Origin: Labrys wisconsinensis
GTDB taxonomy: Bacteria; Pseudomonadota; Alphaproteobacteria; Rhizobiales; Labraceae
DNA length: 64,000 nt
Assembly: GCF_030814995.1 (NCBI RefSeq)
Contig: NZ_JAUSVX010000001.1
Coordinates: 744,001 to 808,000 of the forward strand
Direction: 5' to 3'
In this document: positions 26,142-34,808 of the stretch, in pieces
How the letters are laid out: each line of letters begins with the position of its first letter
Position numbering within the stretch: the stretch's first letter is position 1
Made by a program: the position numbers and the translations under genes
Notes under the pieces: generated by a model
Database searches by the model: none
Told to the model about the DNA's origin: nothing
The model's input: only the letters and a program-made list of their open reading frames with translations

Positions 26142-27098
26142 ATGAGCAGATTCGATATGGAGCTGGCGCAGGTGCGGGCCGCCGTCGGCGCCGTGCCCGG
26201 CTGGGAGGGACGGGAGATCGTCGCCGAGCCCGCCCTGCCCGTCCTCGCCTCGCCGAGCTGGCGCGGCGTCGACGGCTCGCCCTGGCGCGCCGTCGACAGG
26301 GCCAGCGGCGACAGCCTGTTCGTCAAGATCATGGACCCCGATGCGGCGCTTTATATCGACGTCGCCTGCGCCTTCGCGGCGGCGTGCCGGGCCGCCGAGC
26401 TCGGCATCGGCCCGGCCGTCCACAGCGCCGACGCGGCCACCGGCGTGCTGGTCATGCAGGACCTGAACCAGGGCTGGCGCGTCGGCACGCTCGAGCGGCT
26501 GCTCGATCCCGCCCTGTTCGACCGCGTCGCCGCGGCGCGCCGGCGCTTCCAGGAGGGCCCGCCCTTGCCGCGCACCGTGGGCGTGTTCGACGAGATCGAG
26601 CGCTTCCATGCCGCTGCCAAAGCAGCCGATGCGGAGCTGCCGCCCGATGCGGACTGGCTGCTCGCCGAGCTGCGCCTCGCCGGTGAAGCCGTCCGCGGCC
26701 TCGACGTCGAGACGGTGCCGATCCACGGCGACGGCAACGTCTCCAACATCATGGTCAGCGACGCCGGCGAGGCGCGCCTGATCGACTGGGACCGGGCGAC
26801 CAATGCTGATCCCCTGGAGGATCTCGGCAGCCTCCTGGTCGAGGCCTTCGACCAGGAGCCGGAGGCGCTCGACGCCTTCGTGCGCTGGACCGGCCGCCTC
26901 GACGAGCGGGCCTTCAACCGGACGCGGCTCTACGGCATCGCCGACGACCTGCGCTGGGGCCTGATCGGCGCGCTGGTGGCGGCGAAATCGCCGCGGCGGA
27001 CGCTGGAGTTCTACAAGTTCGCGAGCTGGCGCTTCGTGCGCTGCCGCATGGCCGTGCGCGAGCCGCGCTTCGGCGAGATGGTGCGGAGGCTGGGATGA
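26142..27098 (+). CDS. choline/aminoglycoside kinase-family phosphotransferase
   Basis: A 318-residue protein kinase-like phosphotransferase. The catalytic loop IHGDGNVSNIM (about 202-212) has the HxDxxxxN motif, and LIDWDRAT (about 222-229) supplies the metal-binding Asp. The N-lobe lysine is probably in SLFVKIMDP. Family members phosphorylate choline, ethanolamine, sugars or antibiotics; no substrate can be assigned. Its last 4 bp overlap the next gene, a divergent family member, suggesting a paired function. Confidence 0.78.
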   Translation: MSRFDMELAQVRAAVGAVPGWEGREIVAEPALPVLASPSWRGVDGSPWRAVDRASGDSLFVKIMDPDAALYIDVACAFAAACRAAELGIGPAVHSADAATGVLVMQDLNQGWRVGTLERLLDPALFDRVAAARRRFQEGPPLPRTVGVFDEIERFHAAAKAADAELPPDADWLLAELRLAGEAVRGLDVETVPIHGDGNVSNIMVSDAGEARLIDWDRATNADPLEDLGSLLVEAFDQEPEALDAFVRWTGRLDERAFNRTRLYGIADDLRWGLIGALVAAKSPRRTLEFYKFASWRFVRCRMAVREPRFGEMVRRLG

Positions 27099-28045
27099 GG
27101 CGACGGCTGGGAGAGGCGGCGACCGCCCATGAGCGGACCCTGGAGGAGGCGGTCGCCCGCGTGCCGTCCTGGCGCGGCAGATCGGTCCACTACACCGCCC
27201 TGGTCGGCGGGCTGATGAACCAGAACTGGCTGGTCGAGGTCGAGGGCGACGCGCGCAGCTATTTCGTCAAGGTGCCCGGTGCCGGCTCGGAGATGTTCAT
27301 CGACCGCGCCGCCGCCAACGAGGCCGCCCGCAATGCCCATGCCGGCGGCTTCGGGCCGGAAGTGGTGTTCTTCGATCCCGCCGACGGGCTGGAGATCAGC
27401 GAGTTCCTCACCGGCTACCGGGCCTGCACCAATGCCGATTTCTCCGATACGGCCATCCGCAGCGACGTGCTCGGCATCTATCGCCGCCTGCACGACGGGC
27501 CGGCGCTGACGCTGACCAAGACCGTGTTCGACATGATCGAGGAGCATATCGAGCAGGGCCGGGCGCTGGGCGCGGACTTTCCGCCGGCCATGCCCTGGAT
27601 CGAGCACCGCTATCGCCAGGCCAAGGCGGCCTTCACCGCCGCCGGCCTCGACCTCGCGCCCTGCTTCAACGACCCCATGCCCGGCAATTTCCTGGTGGCG
27701 GCCGACCCCGCCGCACCGCGGCCGATGAAGCTGATCGACTACGAGTTCGCCTCCAACAACGAGCGCGCCTACGAGTTCGGCGTGCTCTTCGCCGAGATGT
27801 TCTTCGATGAGACGCTCACCCTGGAACTGATCGAGGAGTATTACGGCGCGGTGCGGCCCGACAATTTCGCCCGCGTCATGCTCAACCGGGCGCTGGCCGA
27901 CATCAAATGGGCGTCCTGGGCGGTGGTGAACCGCAAGCTCAACGCCTGGGACTTCGACTACCAGAAATACGGCATCTGGAAATATATGCGCGCCCGCGAC
28001 GTCATGGCCGATCCGCGCTGGGAGGCCTGGCTGCGGGCGGTGTGA
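27095..28045 (+). CDS. choline kinase-family protein with altered catalytic loop
   Basis: A 316-residue protein whose ATG overlaps the upstream stop (ATGA). The N-lobe LVGGLMNQNWLVEV and YFVKVPG, and LIDYEFAS as the metal-binding segment, match LicA/choline kinases. The catalytic loop reads CFNDPMPGNFLV where CHNDLLPGN is normal: the histidine is Phe while Asp and Asn remain. The reduced loop may change activity or substrate. Together with the preceding gene it could act as a hetero-pair. Confidence 0.75.
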   Translation: MRRRLGEAATAHERTLEEAVARVPSWRGRSVHYTALVGGLMNQNWLVEVEGDARSYFVKVPGAGSEMFIDRAAANEAARNAHAGGFGPEVVFFDPADGLEISEFLTGYRACTNADFSDTAIRSDVLGIYRRLHDGPALTLTKTVFDMIEEHIEQGRALGADFPPAMPWIEHRYRQAKAAFTAAGLDLAPCFNDPMPGNFLVAADPAAPRPMKLIDYEFASNNERAYEFGVLFAEMFFDETLTLELIEEYYGAVRPDNFARVMLNRALADIKWASWAVVNRKLNAWDFDYQKYGIWKYMRARDVMADPRWEAWLRAV

Positions 28046-28109
28046 AGCGCGACGGCTTGACCGCCGGCACCTTTCGCGGTGCTGTACGGACCGGGAGGCC
28101 GGGCTGGCC

Positions 28110-28316
28110 ATGACGACACCGAGCGTGACCACGAAAGGGCAGGTCGATGAGATCGCGGTGCAGGCGCTGTCCCCTGCCCCGATCGAACCGCTGGCGGCCG
28201 AGCCGACCGGCACCATCGACGGCTTCATCGGCTTCCTGGCCGGCAAGACCGGGAGAGTGCTGACGATCGACGAAATTGGCGAAATCGTCGCTGCGGGCTG
28301 GGCAGCGGAGCGTTGA
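28110..28316 (+). pseudogene. internally deleted AbrB/PrlF-like antitoxin remnant
   Basis: The 68-residue frame joins an AbrB-like start (SVTTKGQV) directly to the typical C-terminal tail of such antitoxins (GFIGFLAGKTGRVLTIDEIGEIVAAGW). The DNA-binding beta-hairpin that should lie between them is replaced by a proline/alanine-rich stretch. This looks like an internally rearranged antitoxin; no toxin frame follows. Its stop overlaps the start of the NUDIX gene (TTGA). A small functional peptide cannot be excluded. Confidence 0.5.
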
Positions 28317-28762
28317 GCGCGACGGAGCGAAATCCCCACCGCCCGGTGGCCGCGGTCCTGGCCGTGGTCGTCCGCGACGAGCGGATCCTGCTGGTGCGCC
28401 GGGCCAATCCGCCGGATGCCGGCCTCTGGGGCTTTCCCGGCGGCAAGGTCGAGTGGGGCGAGAGCCTCGCCGACGCGGCCGTGCGGGAACTTGCGGAAGA
28501 GACCGGCGTGACGGCCGAGGCGATCGAGGCCTTCACCGCCCTGGACGCGCTCGACCCCGGCCCGGAGCCGGGCCCGGTGCGGCATCATCACGTGCTGGTC
28601 GCCGTGCTCTGCCGCTGGATCGCCGGCGAGCCCGTCGCCGCGGACGACGCCCTGGAGGCCGCCTGGTTCGGGCTCCCGGCGCTGCGCTCGCCCCGGCTCG
28701 GAAGAAGTCTCGGTGTCGACGACCTGGCGGCGCGGGCTCTGGCACTCGCTCGCCGCGCCTGA
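28313..28762 (+). CDS. NUDIX hydrolase
   Basis: A 149-residue protein beginning at a TTG that overlaps the previous stop. The NUDIX box GGKVEWGESLADAAVRELAEETG matches Gx5Ex7REUxEExGU, which binds metal and hydrolyses nucleoside-diphosphate-linked substrates. The size and single domain resemble ADP-ribose pyrophosphatase or MutT-like enzymes. Substrate unknown. Confidence 0.9.
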   Translation: MSATERNPHRPVAAVLAVVVRDERILLVRRANPPDAGLWGFPGGKVEWGESLADAAVRELAEETGVTAEAIEAFTALDALDPGPEPGPVRHHHVLVAVLCRWIAGEPVAADDALEAAWFGLPALRSPRLGRSLGVDDLAARALALARRA

Positions 28763-28788
28763 CGGACGGCAACCCGGGCCGAGATCGG

Positions 28789-28980
28789 TCAGTCCGGCCG
28801 CTCCGGCCGGCGCAGCGACGGACCGCGGCCGTCCATCAGGCCGATGTCGCGCAGCATGTCCGCCGGCAGCGCCTCCGGGTCGAGGCGCACGGCGCTGGGT
28901 CGTCGGCACAGCCGACTGAGCCAGGCTGCGAGGGCGATCCGGCGTGGCGACGCCGACGACGGGGATGCAATGTGGGTCAT
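28789..28980 (-). CDS. small DUF1127-like protein
   Basis: A 63-residue frame ending in the motif LPADMLRDIGLMDGRG, resembling the C-terminal part of DUF1127 proteins of Rhizobiales (LSDRELKDIGL). The N-terminal part carries a basic helix (WLSRLCRRP). Some DUF1127 proteins bind RNA or regulate phosphate and carbon responses. It is isolated between the NUDIX and hydrolase genes. The evidence is one short motif. Confidence 0.45.
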   Translation of the reverse strand: MTHIASPSSASPRRIALAAWLSRLCRRPSAVRLDPEALPADMLRDIGLMDGRGPSLRRPERPD

Positions 28981-29094
28981 CGCGGCCTCGGCTGCGCTTG
29001 CGGAAAAGAGGCCCGCTTCTGCCGGAGCGGGCCAGTGAGCCGGGCCAGAGAACCCGGGGTCTTCCGTCGCAGGGGATGCGGCCGGAACGGAGGC

Positions 29095-29961
29095 TCAGGC
29101 CGCGGACAGCCAGTGCGCGCGCAGGTCCTGGTTGAACTCGGCCCAGCGCTCCTCGGGGAAGAAGAGGCGGGCGCCCTTGATCTCGACGCTGCGCCGCGTG
29201 CCCGGAATCGTCTCGGCCAGCCAGCGCGCCCAGCGCACGTCGAAATAGACGTCGTCCGTGCCCCAGACGATCAGCGTCGGCATGCGCAGGGCCCGGAGGC
29301 GGCCCTCGATCGCCCGGGTATGGGCATTGTCGAAGGCGGCGAGGAAGCGCTGGAAGTCGCGCGTGCGCTGCTCCGTCCGCAGCAGGGGCTGGAGATAGGC
29401 GTCGATGCTGGCGTCGCTCAGCCGCTCGGGATGCTCGTAGGCCGGCCCGAGCGCCTCGGGCGAGCGGTAGAGCGCCTTGTCGGCCGCCATCGCCTCCAGC
29501 GCGCCGCGCAGGCCGCCGGCCGCCGCCATCGCCAGGAACGGCTTGAACGCCTCGGGCGGCCAGTTGTCATGCGCGTCGCAGTCGGTGAGGGTGAGGCTGC
29601 GCATCCGCTCGGGGTGCCAGGCCGCGAAGATCTGGGCGATGCCGCCGCCGCTGTCATTGCCGACGAGATCGACCTCGTCGATGCCGAGAGCATCGAGGAC
29701 GTCCGCGATCATGGCGGCGTTGGCCGCCACCGACACGTCCTGGTCCGGCGCGATCTCGGTCTCGCCATGGGCGAGCAGGTCGAGGGCGATGCAGCGCCTG
29801 ACATCGGCCAGATGCGCCAGCTGGTGGCGCCACAGATGCCCGTTCATCAGGACGCCGTGCACGAACAGCGCCACCGGCCCGACGCCCTGCTCGAGATAGG
29901 CGATCTCGCCCGAAGCGGTCCGGACGCGACGCCGGACCGGGGAGGAAGGGGTCCCGTCCAT
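29095..29961 (-). CDS. alpha/beta hydrolase (dehalogenase-like)
   Basis: A 288-residue alpha/beta-hydrolase. The oxyanion region FVHGVLMNGHLWRHQ and the nucleophile elbow VGNDSGGGIAQ are clear; the nucleophile position is Asp, as in haloalkane and fluoroacetate dehalogenases, not Ser. The acid appears in VWGTDDVYFDVRWARWL. The C-terminal histidine expected before the final helix is not obvious (KGARLFFPEERW). It follows a 51-residue cysteine-rich gene by 3 bp. Confidence 0.8.
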   Translation of the reverse strand: MDGTPSSPVRRRVRTASGEIAYLEQGVGPVALFVHGVLMNGHLWRHQLAHLADVRRCIALDLLAHGETEIAPDQDVSVAANAAMIADVLDALGIDEVDLVGNDSGGGIAQIFAAWHPERMRSLTLTDCDAHDNWPPEAFKPFLAMAAAGGLRGALEAMAADKALYRSPEALGPAYEHPERLSDASIDAYLQPLLRTEQRTRDFQRFLAAFDNAHTRAIEGRLRALRMPTLIVWGTDDVYFDVRWARWLAETIPGTRRSVEIKGARLFFPEERWAEFNQDLRAHWLSAA

Positions 29962-29964
29962 GGC

Positions 29965-30120
29965 TCACTCCTTGCGCGGCGCCTTGGCCGCGGCATGGGC
30001 TTCCCGCAGCTTCTCCGCGCAGTCGGCGCAGCAGACCTCGACCGTCCGGCCGCCGATCTCGACCTTCACCGTCTCCGCGTCGAGGACGCAGTCGCAGGCC
30101 GCACAGGTTCTTTCCGTCAT
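29965..30120 (-). CDS. small metal-binding TRASH/YHS-like protein
   Basis: The ATG at 30120 gives 51 residues with two cysteine pairs (CAACDC and CCADC) and a C-terminal basic helix. The spacing suggests a zinc- or copper-binding treble-clef (TRASH-like) fold. It forms a two-gene operon with the alpha/beta hydrolase. Function unknown; a metal-sensing or accessory role is possible. Confidence 0.55.
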   Translation of the reverse strand: MTERTCAACDCVLDAETVKVEIGGRTVEVCCADCAEKLREAHAAAKAPRKE

Positions 30121-30241
30121 GACCTCGTCTCCATCAGGGACACCCGACGACCGGGCGCCCCTGATGGACCACATCGCGGCCGGACCGCGCTGTCGGATTC
30201 TTTAGCGACTTGCGGCGGCATGGCCCGCGCGGCGGGCGGGC

Positions 30242-31078
30242 TCAGGCCCGGCGGCGCAGCGCGGCCTGGCGGAACGCCGAGGGCGAACGGCCATAGGCCT
30301 CGCGGAAGGCGGCGCTGAAATGGCTGTGGCTGGAGAAGCCGAGCTCGAGGCCGAGCGCGGTGAGATCGTCATGGTCGCCGAGGAGGTCGAGGGCGCGCGC
30401 CAGCCGCAGCCTGAGCTGGTAGCGATAGAGCGGCGCGCCCTCCACCTGGCGGAAGACCTGGGTGAGGTAGACCGGCGAGCCGCCGACCTCGGCGGCGATG
30501 TCGGCGAGCGTCCAGCGCCGTGCGAGATCGCTCGCCAGCACCAGCTTGGCCCGGTCGGCGAGGCGCTGGCGGCCGGTGCTGGCGCCCGCGGCATGGGCGG
30601 TGCGCGGGCCGAGCGCGCGCTGCACCAGCGTCAGCGCCAGGCTTTCGGCCTCCAGCGGCTCGGCGATGCCCTGATGGAGGCCGTGGCGCAGCAGCGCCAC
30701 CAGCGCCTGGGCCCGCGGATCGATCCTGAGGCGCTGGCGACGGAAGGCGAGATCCCCGCCCTCGCGCAGGCTCGCCCTGGGCGCGATCTCGTGCAGCAGC
30801 GCCTCGTCGATCCACAGCGACAGGCAGGCATCGCCCCCCGGCACGGGATGGCTGACCCGATAGGCCTCGCCGGCATTGAAGAACAGCACCTGGTTGGCCT
30901 CGGCCACCACCTGCTCGCGCCCGACATGGCGGACATAGACGCCGCGATAGGGAAAGACCAGGTGCACCGCGCTGGCGCATTCCTCGGCGCTCTGGTGCCG
31001 GCAGGTGCCGCGGCAGCACACGTCCCAGACCGCGACGGTCGAGGTCTGCACCAGGCGCTGGGCGTCGAAGTCCGGCAT
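30242..31078 (-). CDS. AraC-family transcriptional regulator
   Basis: A 278-residue regulator. The N-terminal AraC-binding cupin includes HLVFPYRGVYVRHVG and FNAGEAYRVSHPV. The C-terminal double helix-turn-helix comprises WTLADIAAEVGGSPVYLTQVFRQ and LTALGLELGFSSHSHFSAAFREAYGRSP. Several cysteines near the N-terminus (VCCRGTCRHQSAEEC) could bind metal, fitting the downstream small metal-binding gene. It may control the adjacent hydrolase operon. Confidence 0.88.
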   Translation of the reverse strand: MPDFDAQRLVQTSTVAVWDVCCRGTCRHQSAEECASAVHLVFPYRGVYVRHVGREQVVAEANQVLFFNAGEAYRVSHPVPGGDACLSLWIDEALLHEIAPRASLREGGDLAFRRQRLRIDPRAQALVALLRHGLHQGIAEPLEAESLALTLVQRALGPRTAHAAGASTGRQRLADRAKLVLASDLARRWTLADIAAEVGGSPVYLTQVFRQVEGAPLYRYQLRLRLARALDLLGDHDDLTALGLELGFSSHSHFSAAFREAYGRSPSAFRQAALRRRA

Positions 31079-31155
31079 GACCGTCCCTTTGCCGGGTCTC
31101 CCGGCGCTAGGGGCAAGTCTAGCACTGCCCTCGCCGCCCGTCTCGACGGGTGGCG

Positions 31156-32151
31156 TCAGGCCCGGGCGCCGTCCTCCGGAGCCGCGCTGCGCCAGGACGC
31201 GAGAGCGCCGTCGAGACCGGCCTTGCCGCGCCCGGCCGGCACCCGCCGGCGCGGCGAGGCCGGAGCGGCCGAGGGCCGCGCCAGCTGGCGGGCGTCGCGC
31301 GGGGCGATGCCGAATTGCCGGCTGAAGGTGCGGGAGAAATGCGAGACGTTCTTGAAGCCGACCTGGTAGGCGATCTCCGAGACGGTGAGGCGGCCGCCGG
31401 GGTCGGCGACAAGGAGCTCATAGGCCCGCTGCAGGCGCCGGCCCTGCAGGAACTGGCCGACCGTGGTGTCGTCGTCGTTGAACAGGCTGTAGAGATAGCT
31501 GAGCGAGATGCGGTTGCCGGCGGCGATCGCCTTGGGCGACAGGTCCTGGTCGCCGAGATGGCTTTCGATGAACTCGACGATGCGCCGGCGCAGGCGATAG
31601 CGCGCATTGCGCACGTCGAGGGTGGAGCCGCGGTCCTCGGCGCCGATGGCGAGCGCGGTGAAGCTGACCATCTCCGTGGCCAGCGCCTCCGGGTTCGGCG
31701 GCGGCCGGTCGGCGAACTGCTCGGCGACGCCGCGCATCAGGTCGACGAGCAGGCGCGCCATCTGCTGGTTGGCGCCGAAGCGCCGGCCGATATGCTCGTC
31801 CACCGAGGTCAGGCGCCCGCGCAGCTCGGCCGCCGGGATGCGCACCAGGAGGAGCGAGGCCGCGCCGTCGGCGGCGATCTCGCAGGGCGCCATCTGGCTG
31901 AGCAGGACATAGTCGCCCGCCCCGACCGTGCCGGCGCGCCCGCCCTGCCCGAAGCGCACCGGGCCGGCGAGCGGCACCACCAGGACATAGGCGGCCTCCT
32001 CGGCGCAGGGCGCGCCGCGGCGGCCGGCCGCCGGTCCCGGCTCGAAGGCGACGAGGTCGAGGCACAGCCGGCCGATCGGGATCCGCTGCCGCAGGGCCGG
32101 TCCGGCAGTCGATCCGGCGGTCGGTCCGTCATGGGCTCCGGTGAGATGCAT
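31156..32151 (-). CDS. AraC-family regulator, FeaR-like
   Basis: The ATG at 32151 gives 331 residues. An AraC_binding_2-type sensor (residues about 1-190) precedes the helix-turn-helix pair LSPKAIAAGNRISLSYLYSLFN and LTVSEIAYQVGFKNVSHFSRTFSRQFG. A basic disordered tail follows. FeaR-like regulators control amine or aromatic catabolism. It lies beside a DeoR regulator, both near the aminotransferase, which may be a target. Confidence 0.88.
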   Translation of the reverse strand: MHLTGAHDGPTAGSTAGPALRQRIPIGRLCLDLVAFEPGPAAGRRGAPCAEEAAYVLVVPLAGPVRFGQGGRAGTVGAGDYVLLSQMAPCEIAADGAASLLLVRIPAAELRGRLTSVDEHIGRRFGANQQMARLLVDLMRGVAEQFADRPPPNPEALATEMVSFTALAIGAEDRGSTLDVRNARYRLRRRIVEFIESHLGDQDLSPKAIAAGNRISLSYLYSLFNDDDTTVGQFLQGRRLQRAYELLVADPGGRLTVSEIAYQVGFKNVSHFSRTFSRQFGIAPRDARQLARPSAAPASPRRRVPAGRGKAGLDGALASWRSAAPEDGARA

Positions 32152-32183
32152 GGTGCTGCGTCCTCCGCGGTCTGTTCGATGCG

Positions 32184-33005
32184 TCAGGGCCCGGCGACGA
32201 TGAGCTCGGTGCCGGCCTCGCGCAGGGCGCCGGCGAGCGCGCCGGTCGGCGCCCGGTCGGTCACCAGCCGGTCGATCGCCGGCCAGCGCGCGCACACCGC
32301 CACCGCCGGCTGGTCGAACTTGCTGTGGTCGGCCACCACGATCGCCTCGGCGGCGCGCTGGATCATCGCGCCGTAGATGGCGCCGGCCTCGTCGTCGGCG
32401 TCGTAGATGCCGCGCGCGCCGATGCCGGTGGCGCCGACGATGGCGCGGTTGGCCTCGTAGCCGTTGATGCTGGCGATGGTCTGGGCGCCGATGACATAGC
32501 CCTCGCCCGGATGCAGCCGCCCGGCGCAGCACAGCACCCGGATGCTGGAATTGGTGCCGAGCGCGATGGCGCTGGCGAAGTCGTGGGTGATGACGGTGAT
32601 GTCGTGGTTGCGCGCCGCCAGGAAGCGGGCGACGTGGTAGGTGGTCGCCCCGCCGCCCAGCATCAGCACTTCCTTGGGCAGGATCATCGCCGAGACCGCG
32701 GCGGCGATGGCCTCGCGCTCGGCGATCATCACCCGCCGCCGGTCGCTGCGCGCCGCCTCCAGCGCGAAGGGCCGCGAGGCGCCGCCATAGGTGCGGTTGA
32801 TCAGCCCCTGCTCGTGCAGATCGAGGAGATCGCGGCGGATGGTCTCGCCCGAGACGTTCAGCATCACCGCGAGCTCGGAGGCCCGCAGGGTGGGCGAAGC
32901 GGCGAGCTGGGCGATGATGCGCTTGTGGCGCACCGCCTTGGACAACCGGTCCTGCCCCGGCGGCGTCGGGTCGGGCCGGACCGTCGGCGACATGTCGCTC
33001 GCCAT
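32184..33005 (-). CDS. DeoR-family transcriptional regulator
   Basis: The ATG at 33005 has AAGGAGG upstream, giving 273 residues. The N-terminal DeoR helix-turn-helix (RHKRIIAQLAASPTLRASELAV and VSGETIRRDLLDLHEQGLI) is followed by the DeoR effector domain with MLGGGATTYHVARFL and the VVADHSKF signature of the phosphosugar-binding fold. Divergent from the class III aminotransferase, with palindromes in the spacer. It probably represses the neighbours in response to a phosphorylated sugar. Confidence 0.9.
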   Translation of the reverse strand: MASDMSPTVRPDPTPPGQDRLSKAVRHKRIIAQLAASPTLRASELAVMLNVSGETIRRDLLDLHEQGLINRTYGGASRPFALEAARSDRRRVMIAEREAIAAAVSAMILPKEVLMLGGGATTYHVARFLAARNHDITVITHDFASAIALGTNSSIRVLCCAGRLHPGEGYVIGAQTIASINGYEANRAIVGATGIGARGIYDADDEAGAIYGAMIQRAAEAIVVADHSKFDQPAVAVCARWPAIDRLVTDRAPTGALAGALREAGTELIVAGP

Positions 33006-33098
33006 CGCGCGCCTCCTTGGCACGGCGCCGCGCCGGGCCAAGACTGCCCAATTTCTGCGCCTGCCGTGATCCTGTGCAGAAATCTGACCGAGAACGGC

Positions 33099-33303
33099 GT
33101 GGATGTCCACAGAAAATGTGGTGACTCCCTCATGCCGATCCCCTCGGCCTTGGACCGGCGCAGGACGGGTTGCGGGAAGAACGCGTCGGGATCAGGCAAG
33201 GTCACGCAGAATTTTCACGGCCCGGAGGAGACAAGCCGGCCAGTGTTCTGGCATTCTGCCGGTTCATTGCCGTCGCTTTCGGGCCATTGTGGAAATTTCC
33301 ACA
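33099..33303. promoter_or_regulatory. palindromes in the DeoR/aminotransferase spacer
   Basis: The 361-bp divergent spacer (33006-33366) holds a 12-bp near-palindrome GTGGATGTCCAC (33099-33110) and a perfect 16-bp palindrome TGTGGAAATTTCCACA (33288-33303). Both share GTGGA...TCCAC. A further TGTGG lies at 33117. They are good operator candidates for DeoR. No coding frame with a ribosome site is seen. Confidence 0.5.
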
Positions 33304-33366
33304 TCGCCCGACGGTCCCGCCGCCCGGACGCGACGGCCGGCCACGCCATACGCTGCAGGTCATGAC

Positions 33367-34689
33367 ATGCCGGACCAGGACATCCTCGCGCTCAACGCCT
33401 TCGATCCCCGCGCCGCCACGGCGATCGGCCAGGCCGTCGAGCGGCGCCTGCGCTCGTTCGGTGCCGGCTCGGTGCTGTTCTACCAGGAGCCGATCGAGAT
33501 GGTGCGGGCCGAGGGCGTGTGGCTGCACGCCGCCGACGGCCGGCACTATCTCGACGTCTACAACAACGTGCCCTCGGTCGGGCATTGCCATCCCAGGGTG
33601 GTCGAGGCCGTCCGCCGGCAGGTCGGCACGCTCAACATCCACACGCGCTACCTCAACGCGGTGGTCGACGCCTATGCCGAGCGCCTGCTGGCGACCTTGC
33701 CCGCGGCGATCGACAATCTCGTCCTGACCTGCACCGGCAGCGAGGCCAACGACCTGGCGCTGCGCGTGGCGCGGGCCGCCACCGGCGGCCAGGGCTTCGT
33801 CGTCACCCGCACCGCCTATCACGGCAACACCGCTGCGGTGACCGACATCTCGCCCGCCTCGCGTCCGGGCCGGCCGCTGGCGCCGCATGTGCGGGCGGTG
33901 GCCCCGCCCGACCTCTATCGCGCGCCCGACCCCGGCGCCCGCCTCGCCGCCGCCGTTGCCGAGGCGGCCGCGGACCTGAAGCAGCGCGGCCTCGGCTTCG
34001 CCGGCTTCATCGCCGACAGCGTCTTCTCCAGCGACGGCGTGCATGTCGATCCCGTCGGCCTGCTCGGGCCGGTGGTCGAGGCGGTGCGGGCGGCGAGCGG
34101 CCTGTTCATCGCCGACGAGGTGCAGCCCGGTTTCGGACGCACCGGCGCCGCGCTGTGGGGCTTTGCCCGCCACGGCGTCGTTCCGGACATCGTCACGCTC
34201 GGCAAGCCGATGGGCAACGGCTTTCCCATGGGCGGCATGGCCCTCAACGCCGACCTCCTCGCCGCCTTCAACGCCGAGGACAAGTATTTCAACACGTTCG
34301 GCGGCAACCCGGTCGCCGCCGCCGCGGGCCTCGCCGTGCTCGACGTGATCCGCGACGAGGGCCTGATCGACAATGCCCGCGCCGTCGGCGACCATCTCCT
34401 GCAGGGCCTGCGCGAAATCGCCAACGCGCATGTCGCCATCGGCGACGTGCGCGGCGCCGGCCTGTTCATCGGGCTCGAGCTGGTCGCCGACCGTGAGGCC
34501 AGGACGCCGGCACCGGCCATCGCCACCGCCGTGATCGAGGGCCTGCGCCGCGAAGGCATCCTGATCGGCGCCGCCGGCCCGCACGGCAGCACGCTGAAGA
34601 TCCGCCCGCCTCTCTGCTTCTCGCGCGACAACGCCGACCGGGTGGTGGAGGCCTGCGACACCGTGTTGAGGGGGCTGCCGGTCGGCTGA
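33367..34689 (+). CDS. class III aminotransferase
   Basis: The ATG at 33367 gives 440 residues. Fold type I class III PLP features are clear: CTGSEANDLALRVAR for phosphate binding, TAYHGNT, FIADEVQPGFGRTG with the PLP-contacting Asp, and LGKPMGNGFPMGG with the Schiff-base Lys. Related enzymes act on ornithine, 4-aminobutyrate or omega-amino acids. The divergent DeoR gene is the likely regulator. A transposon end begins 31 bp after its stop. Confidence 0.9.
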   Translation: MPDQDILALNAFDPRAATAIGQAVERRLRSFGAGSVLFYQEPIEMVRAEGVWLHAADGRHYLDVYNNVPSVGHCHPRVVEAVRRQVGTLNIHTRYLNAVVDAYAERLLATLPAAIDNLVLTCTGSEANDLALRVARAATGGQGFVVTRTAYHGNTAAVTDISPASRPGRPLAPHVRAVAPPDLYRAPDPGARLAAAVAEAAADLKQRGLGFAGFIADSVFSSDGVHVDPVGLLGPVVEAVRAASGLFIADEVQPGFGRTGAALWGFARHGVVPDIVTLGKPMGNGFPMGGMALNADLLAAFNAEDKYFNTFGGNPVAAAAGLAVLDVIRDEGLIDNARAVGDHLLQGLREIANAHVAIGDVRGAGLFIGLELVADREARTPAPAIATAVIEGLRREGILIGAAGPHGSTLKIRPPLCFSRDNADRVVEACDTVLRGLPVG

Positions 34690-34711
34690 GGCATCCCCCA
34701 ATCACCGGCAG

Positions 34712-34742
34712 GGTCGACGCGGCATTATGTAGCAAGCTCACC
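34712..34742 (+). repeat. left target duplication and terminal inverted repeat
   Basis: GGTCGACG (34712-34719) is followed by the 23-bp inverted repeat (34720-34742). The inner end of the repeat reads AAGCTCACC. Confidence 0.88.
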
Positions 34743-34808
34743 TTCCACCCTGTCAACCTAAGCTGCCGGAAATGCTAAGGTTTTCGCTCCCAACGAGCGG
34801 AGATCGCC

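Noticed and set aside
34713-34718. GTCGAC next to the transposon ends as part of a longer inverted repeat
   Set aside because: GTCGAC is itself palindromic; treating it as part of the 8-bp GGTCGACG duplication gives exact ends and an exact target repeat.
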